Source: an uncultured Bacillaceae bacterium
GTDB taxonomy: Bacteria; Bacillota; Bacilli; Bacillales; Bacillaceae_L
DNA length: 64,000 nucleotides
Direction: 5' to 3'
NCBI GenBank assembly: GCA_947497585.1
Contig: CANMHG010000009.1
Location: 62,001 to 126,000 of the forward strand
The notes beneath the pieces were generated by a model. It was not told the DNA's origin. It saw only the letters and a program-made list of their open reading frames with translations, and searched no databases. A program made the position numbers and the translations under genes. Of this stretch, positions 60,466 to 64,000 are shown piece by piece; position 1 is the first letter of the stretch; every line of letters begins with the position of its first letter.

Positions 60466-62223
60466 ATGTTATCAGTATTAGGAAAATTATCTTGGTTTTT
60501 TAAACTTTATTGGAAAAGGTATACAGTCGCGATACTTCTATTAATAGTTGTAGGCTTATTAGAAATTATCCCGCCTAAATTAATTGGAGTGGCAATTGAT
60601 CAAATTCATACCGGAAGTCTTACAGGTGAAAAGCTTTATCAATATATTCTATTTTTATTAGGACTTACAGTTGTTATCTATACTGTAACCTACACATGGA
60701 TGTATAAATTATTCGGTGGAGCCTATCTAGTCGAACGAATTCTACGTGGAAGATTTATGGGTCATCTTTTAAAAATGACACCAACCTTTTACGAGAAAAA
60801 TAGAACAGGAGACTTGATGGCGCGTGCCACAAACGACTTAAAAGCTATTTCATTAACAACTGGTTTTGGAATTCTTACGTTAGTTGATTCAAGTGTATTT
60901 ATGCTAACAATCCTTTTTACAATGGGTATCTTGATTAGCTGGAAGCTAACGTTCGCGGCTTTAATTCCATTACCATTGATTGCAGTTGCAATCAGCATTT
61001 ATGGGAAAAAAATTCATCAGCGTTTCACAGAGGCTCAAGATTCATTTGGAACAATGAACGACCAAGTACTAGAGTCAATTGCTGGGGTACGAGTTGTTCG
61101 TGCATATGTTCAAGAGCAAGCGGATGAAAACAGATTTAACTCAATTACAGAAGATGTTTATCAGAAAAATGTTAGAGTAGCAAAGATTGACGCATTATTT
61201 GAGCCAACCATTAAAATCCTTGTCGGAATGAGTTATTTGATTGGTTTAGGGTATGGAGCATATCTTGTGTTTCAAAATGTCATTACTCTAGGAGAGCTTG
61301 TATCATTTAACGTTTATTTAGGGATGATGATTTGGCCGATGTTTGCTATTGGTGAACTAATCAATATCATGCAGCGTGGAAATGCGTCTCTTGATCGAGT
61401 AGATGAAACTCTATCCTATGTTCAAGACGTTAAGAACCATGAGGAACCAATTAAAGTTGGTACTCCAGAAAAAATTGAATTCCATGATGTTACATTCCAA
61501 TATCCATCTTCAACAGTTAAGAACTTAGAGGACGTAAATCTAACGATAAAGCGTGGTCAAACGCTTGGGGTTGTTGGAAAAACAGGTAGTGGAAAGACGA
61601 CACTAGTTAAGCAACTATTGCGTGAATATCCGTTAGGTGAAGGAGAAATCCTCGTTAATGGGGTTCCGTTAGACAAAATTGCTCTAGAGGAAATTAATGA
61701 ATGGATGGGGTATGTTCCTCAAGACCATATCTTATTCTCAAGAACAGTTAGGGAAAACATTTTATTTGGAAAAAAGAATGCTACCAACGAGGAATTAGAT
61801 AAATCGATTGAACTATCAGCCTTTAAAAAGGACTTAACTATGCTACCTCAAGGACTTGAAACTCTTGTAGGTGAAAAAGGTGTAGCATTATCCGGTGGGC
61901 AAAAACAGCGTATTTCGATCGCAAGAGCTTTAACTGTGAACCCGGAAATTCTAATTTTAGATGATTCGCTCTCTGCAGTTGATGCAAAAACAGAATCTAA
62001 AATTCTACAAAACATTCGTAAGGAACGTTCGGATAAAACAACGATTATTACAACACATCGTCTTTCTGCAGTAGAACACGCAGATCTGATTATTGTCCTA
62101 GATGATGGGAAAATTATTGAAAAAGGAACTCATGCAGAGCTTATCGAGCAAAATGGCTGGTATAAAGAGCAATATGATCGCCAGCAAATTGAAGAACTAC
62201 AGGAAAGTGGGGTGTCAGCATGA
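60466..62223 (+). CDS. bmrC: Heterodimeric multidrug ABC exporter subunit BmrC
   Basis: A 585-residue fused membrane-ATPase half-transporter. Six helices (about 1-310) precede the ATPase: Walker A GKTGSGKTT, signature LSGGQKQR, Walker B LILDDSLSAVD (Asp at the catalytic Glu position), H-loop TTHRLSAV. The D-for-E change marks the degenerate site of heterodimeric exporters; length equals B. subtilis BmrC (YheI). ATG follows AGAGGAG. Stop overlaps bmrD (ATGA). Confidence 0.92.
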   Translation: MLSVLGKLSWFFKLYWKRYTVAILLLIVVGLLEIIPPKLIGVAIDQIHTGSLTGEKLYQYILFLLGLTVVIYTVTYTWMYKLFGGAYLVERILRGRFMGHLLKMTPTFYEKNRTGDLMARATNDLKAISLTTGFGILTLVDSSVFMLTILFTMGILISWKLTFAALIPLPLIAVAISIYGKKIHQRFTEAQDSFGTMNDQVLESIAGVRVVRAYVQEQADENRFNSITEDVYQKNVRVAKIDALFEPTIKILVGMSYLIGLGYGAYLVFQNVITLGELVSFNVYLGMMIWPMFAIGELINIMQRGNASLDRVDETLSYVQDVKNHEEPIKVGTPEKIEFHDVTFQYPSSTVKNLEDVNLTIKRGQTLGVVGKTGSGKTTLVKQLLREYPLGEGEILVNGVPLDKIALEEINEWMGYVPQDHILFSRTVRENILFGKKNATNEELDKSIELSAFKKDLTMLPQGLETLVGEKGVALSGGQKQRISIARALTVNPEILILDDSLSAVDAKTESKILQNIRKERSDKTTIITTHRLSAVEHADLIIVLDDGKIIEKGTHAELIEQNGWYKEQYDRQQIEELQESGVSA

Positions 62224-64000
62224 ACGTAGGTAAACGCCTAGTGAATTATGCACTCCTTTATAAAAAGACATTAATTTTTGCATTAATAATGCTAACCATT
62301 GCGGTTGCAGCTGAACTAACAGGTCCGTTTATAGCCAAAAAAATGATAGATGATCATATTTTAGGGATTGAAAAACCTTGGTATGAAACAGTTGAAGGTG
62401 AAGGGACAGTTAGCTATAACAACACTTGGTATAAACGCTCTGATAACTTCAATCCAGGCGAGGAAAAAGGACCTGAAGTACGTGTTATCCAAGTAGGTCG
62501 TGAGTATTTTTTTATTAACCAACCTATTGCTTTTGATGGTACGAGAACAGTAGATGAAAACGGGAAGGTAAAGATCTCAAGAAATAATCAAGAAGCAGTA
62601 TATGATGCAAAAAAACTAACTAAAACAGAGCTTTTTAATTTTTATAGCCCACAAATTCCAAAGCTAATTGAATTAATCGCTATTTACTTTGGACTGCTAG
62701 TTATAGCATCTATTTTCACATATGGACAACGCTTTTTCTTGCAAACATCTTCAAATAGAATCATTCAAAAAATGAGAAAAGATGTATTTGCGCAGGTACA
62801 GCGTTTGCCTATAAATTATTTTGATAACCTTCCAGCTGGTAAGGTGGTATCTAGAATTACAAATGATACTGAAGCAATAAGAGATTTATATGTTTCTGTT
62901 CTTGCTAACTTCTTTACAGGTATCATTTACATCACAGGTATCTTTATCGCCTTATTGCTACTAGATGTGAAACTAGCTTTAATCTGTATGATTTTGATTC
63001 CGATTCTCTTTATCTGGATTAAGGTATATCGAAAATATGCTTCACACTATAACCATAAAATACGTTCAATCCTAAGTGATATTAATGGAATGATCAATGA
63101 ATCAATTCAAGGAATGACAATTATTCAGGCTTTTCGTCGTCAGAAGGAAACGAATAAAGAATTTGAAACGATGAATGAAGAGCATTTTACGTATCAAAAC
63201 AAGCTATTAAGCTTAAATGCCCTCACTTCTCATAATCTAGTTGGGGTGCTTCGTAATATTGCTTTCGTGGCATTGATTTGGTATTTTGGCGGTGCGTCAC
63301 TCGGCATTGGAACAGTGGTCTCACTCGGTGTTCTTTATGCCTTTGTCGATTATTTAAACCGTTTATTTCAGCCGATTACGGGGATCGTTAATCAGTTGGC
63401 TATTTTAGAGCAATCTCTGGTTGCAGCAGAACGTGTCTTTACACTTTTAGATGAAGAGGGTGTAGACGTTACAAAAGAGGACTTCCCGAGATATAAAGGA
63501 AATGTTGTGTTTGATCATGTTAACTTCGGCTATAAAGAAGGCGAATATGTTCTAAAAGATATCAACTTTGAGGCGAAGCAGGGTGAAACAGTAGCACTTG
63601 TTGGTCATACAGGCTCGGGTAAAAGTTCGATTATGAATTTACTTTTCCGATTCTATGATATTAAGGAAGGAAAAATCTTAATTGATGGCAAGGACATTAA
63701 TACAATTTCTAAACAGGCGTTAAGAAAGCATATGGGAATTGTATTACAAGATCCATTCCTTTTTACAGGAACCATTGCTTCAAATGTAAGTTTAGATGAT
63801 CCTTCAATTACTCGCGATAAAGTTGAAAAAGCTCTGCAGGATGTTGGAGCAGATCAATTACTAAAGAGTTTGCCAAATGGGTTTGATGAGCCAGTTATCG
63901 AAAAAGGAAGTACGCTTTCATCTGGACAACGTCAATTAATCTCTTTTGCTCGTGCACTTGCATTTGACCCAGCCATTTTAATATTAGATGAGGCGACTGC
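62220..64000 (+). CDS. bmrD: Heterodimeric multidrug ABC exporter subunit BmrD (3' truncated)
   Basis: The frame opens at ATG 62220, overlapping the bmrC stop, and runs through the right edge with 593 codons visible (B. subtilis BmrD is about 673 residues). A long external loop of about 100 residues follows helix 1 (about 48-150), a BmrD/YheH hallmark. The ATPase shows Walker A GHTGSGKSS, signature variant LSSGQRQL and Walker B ILILDEAT with the catalytic Glu. It pairs with BmrC to pump drugs out. Confidence 0.92.
   Translation, partial: MNVGKRLVNYALLYKKTLIFALIMLTIAVAAELTGPFIAKKMIDDHILGIEKPWYETVEGEGTVSYNNTWYKRSDNFNPGEEKGPEVRVIQVGREYFFINQPIAFDGTRTVDENGKVKISRNNQEAVYDAKKLTKTELFNFYSPQIPKLIELIAIYFGLLVIASIFTYGQRFFLQTSSNRIIQKMRKDVFAQVQRLPINYFDNLPAGKVVSRITNDTEAIRDLYVSVLANFFTGIIYITGIFIALLLLDVKLALICMILIPILFIWIKVYRKYASHYNHKIRSILSDINGMINESIQGMTIIQAFRRQKETNKEFETMNEEHFTYQNKLLSLNALTSHNLVGVLRNIAFVALIWYFGGASLGIGTVVSLGVLYAFVDYLNRLFQPITGIVNQLAILEQSLVAAERVFTLLDEEGVDVTKEDFPRYKGNVVFDHVNFGYKEGEYVLKDINFEAKQGETVALVGHTGSGKSSIMNLLFRFYDIKEGKILIDGKDINTISKQALRKHMGIVLQDPFLFTGTIASNVSLDDPSITRDKVEKALQDVGADQLLKSLPNGFDEPVIEKGSTLSSGQRQLISFARALAFDPAILILDEAT

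Overview
The window is AT-rich, densely coded DNA from an endospore-forming member of the Bacillaceae. The signs are a SpoVR homologue, B. subtilis-type gene families and gene order, Gram-positive lipoproteins, strong AGGAGG ribosome sites with frequent TTG/GTG starts, and TPP riboswitches. I cannot name the species. Two blocks follow the B. subtilis yhc/yhd order: yhcR..yhcT-yhcU..yhcV-yhcX (1-14783) and pgcA..yhcY-yhcZ-yhdA..yhdB..yhdC..spoVR (15466-26486). Extra genes and repeat arrays are inserted between them. No rRNA, tRNA, CRISPR array, prophage or insertion sequence was found.

Layout. 1-9.3 kb: a left-truncated YhcR-type nuclease/nucleotidase, a TauE permease, and an accessory stretch of lipoproteins, tiny membrane proteins and a duplicated segment where I would expect the sortase gene yhcS; then yhcT and yhcU. 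9.3-15.3 kb: a 52-bp repeat array, a disulfide-oxidase pair, a GH13 glucosidase with a cre-like operator, yhcV and yhcX. 15.4-26.5 kb: phosphoglucomutase, the YhcYZ two-component system, an azoreductase, peptidases, spoVR and two more 52-bp arrays. 27-31 kb: a kinase-like/zinc-ribbon gene bracketed by two palindromic elements, a CcdA-like protein, a fourth 52-bp array and a DD-carboxypeptidase. 31-38 kb: catalase, an MhqR/MhqD-like pair with its operator, an ArsR regulator, an amino-acid ABC transporter and paired CrcB fluoride channels. 38-50 kb: an MFS transporter, liaFSR, a class A PBP, NfeD-flotillin behind a SigW-type promoter, and the sigY operon behind its own ECF-type promoter. 50-59.5 kb: two TPP-riboswitch operons, tenA-ykoEDC (salvage and precursor uptake) and tenI-thiOSGFDE (synthesis). 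59.5-64 kb: a leader-peptide attenuator followed by a BmrCD-type heterodimeric ABC exporter, truncated at the right edge.

The strongest unexplained signal is a set of four intergenic arrays (9364, 18037, 24406 and 29795) that share one geometry: an 8-nt arm starting GTCC, a 9-nt loop, an 8-nt arm ending GGAC and a 27-nt linker. The period is 52 bp, with no length change seen between intact units, although one array has an unrelated sequence. The clearest regulatory system is the attenuator at 59776-60008: codons 24-26 of a 32-codon leader are exactly complementary to the 5' half of the following terminator, so ribosome position would decide read-through into the exporter.

Much of the window concerns the cell envelope and stress (LiaFSR, flotillin, SigY, PBP, drug exporter, quinone and peroxide defence). 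All functions are inferred from family motifs and synteny recalled from memory; no database search was possible.
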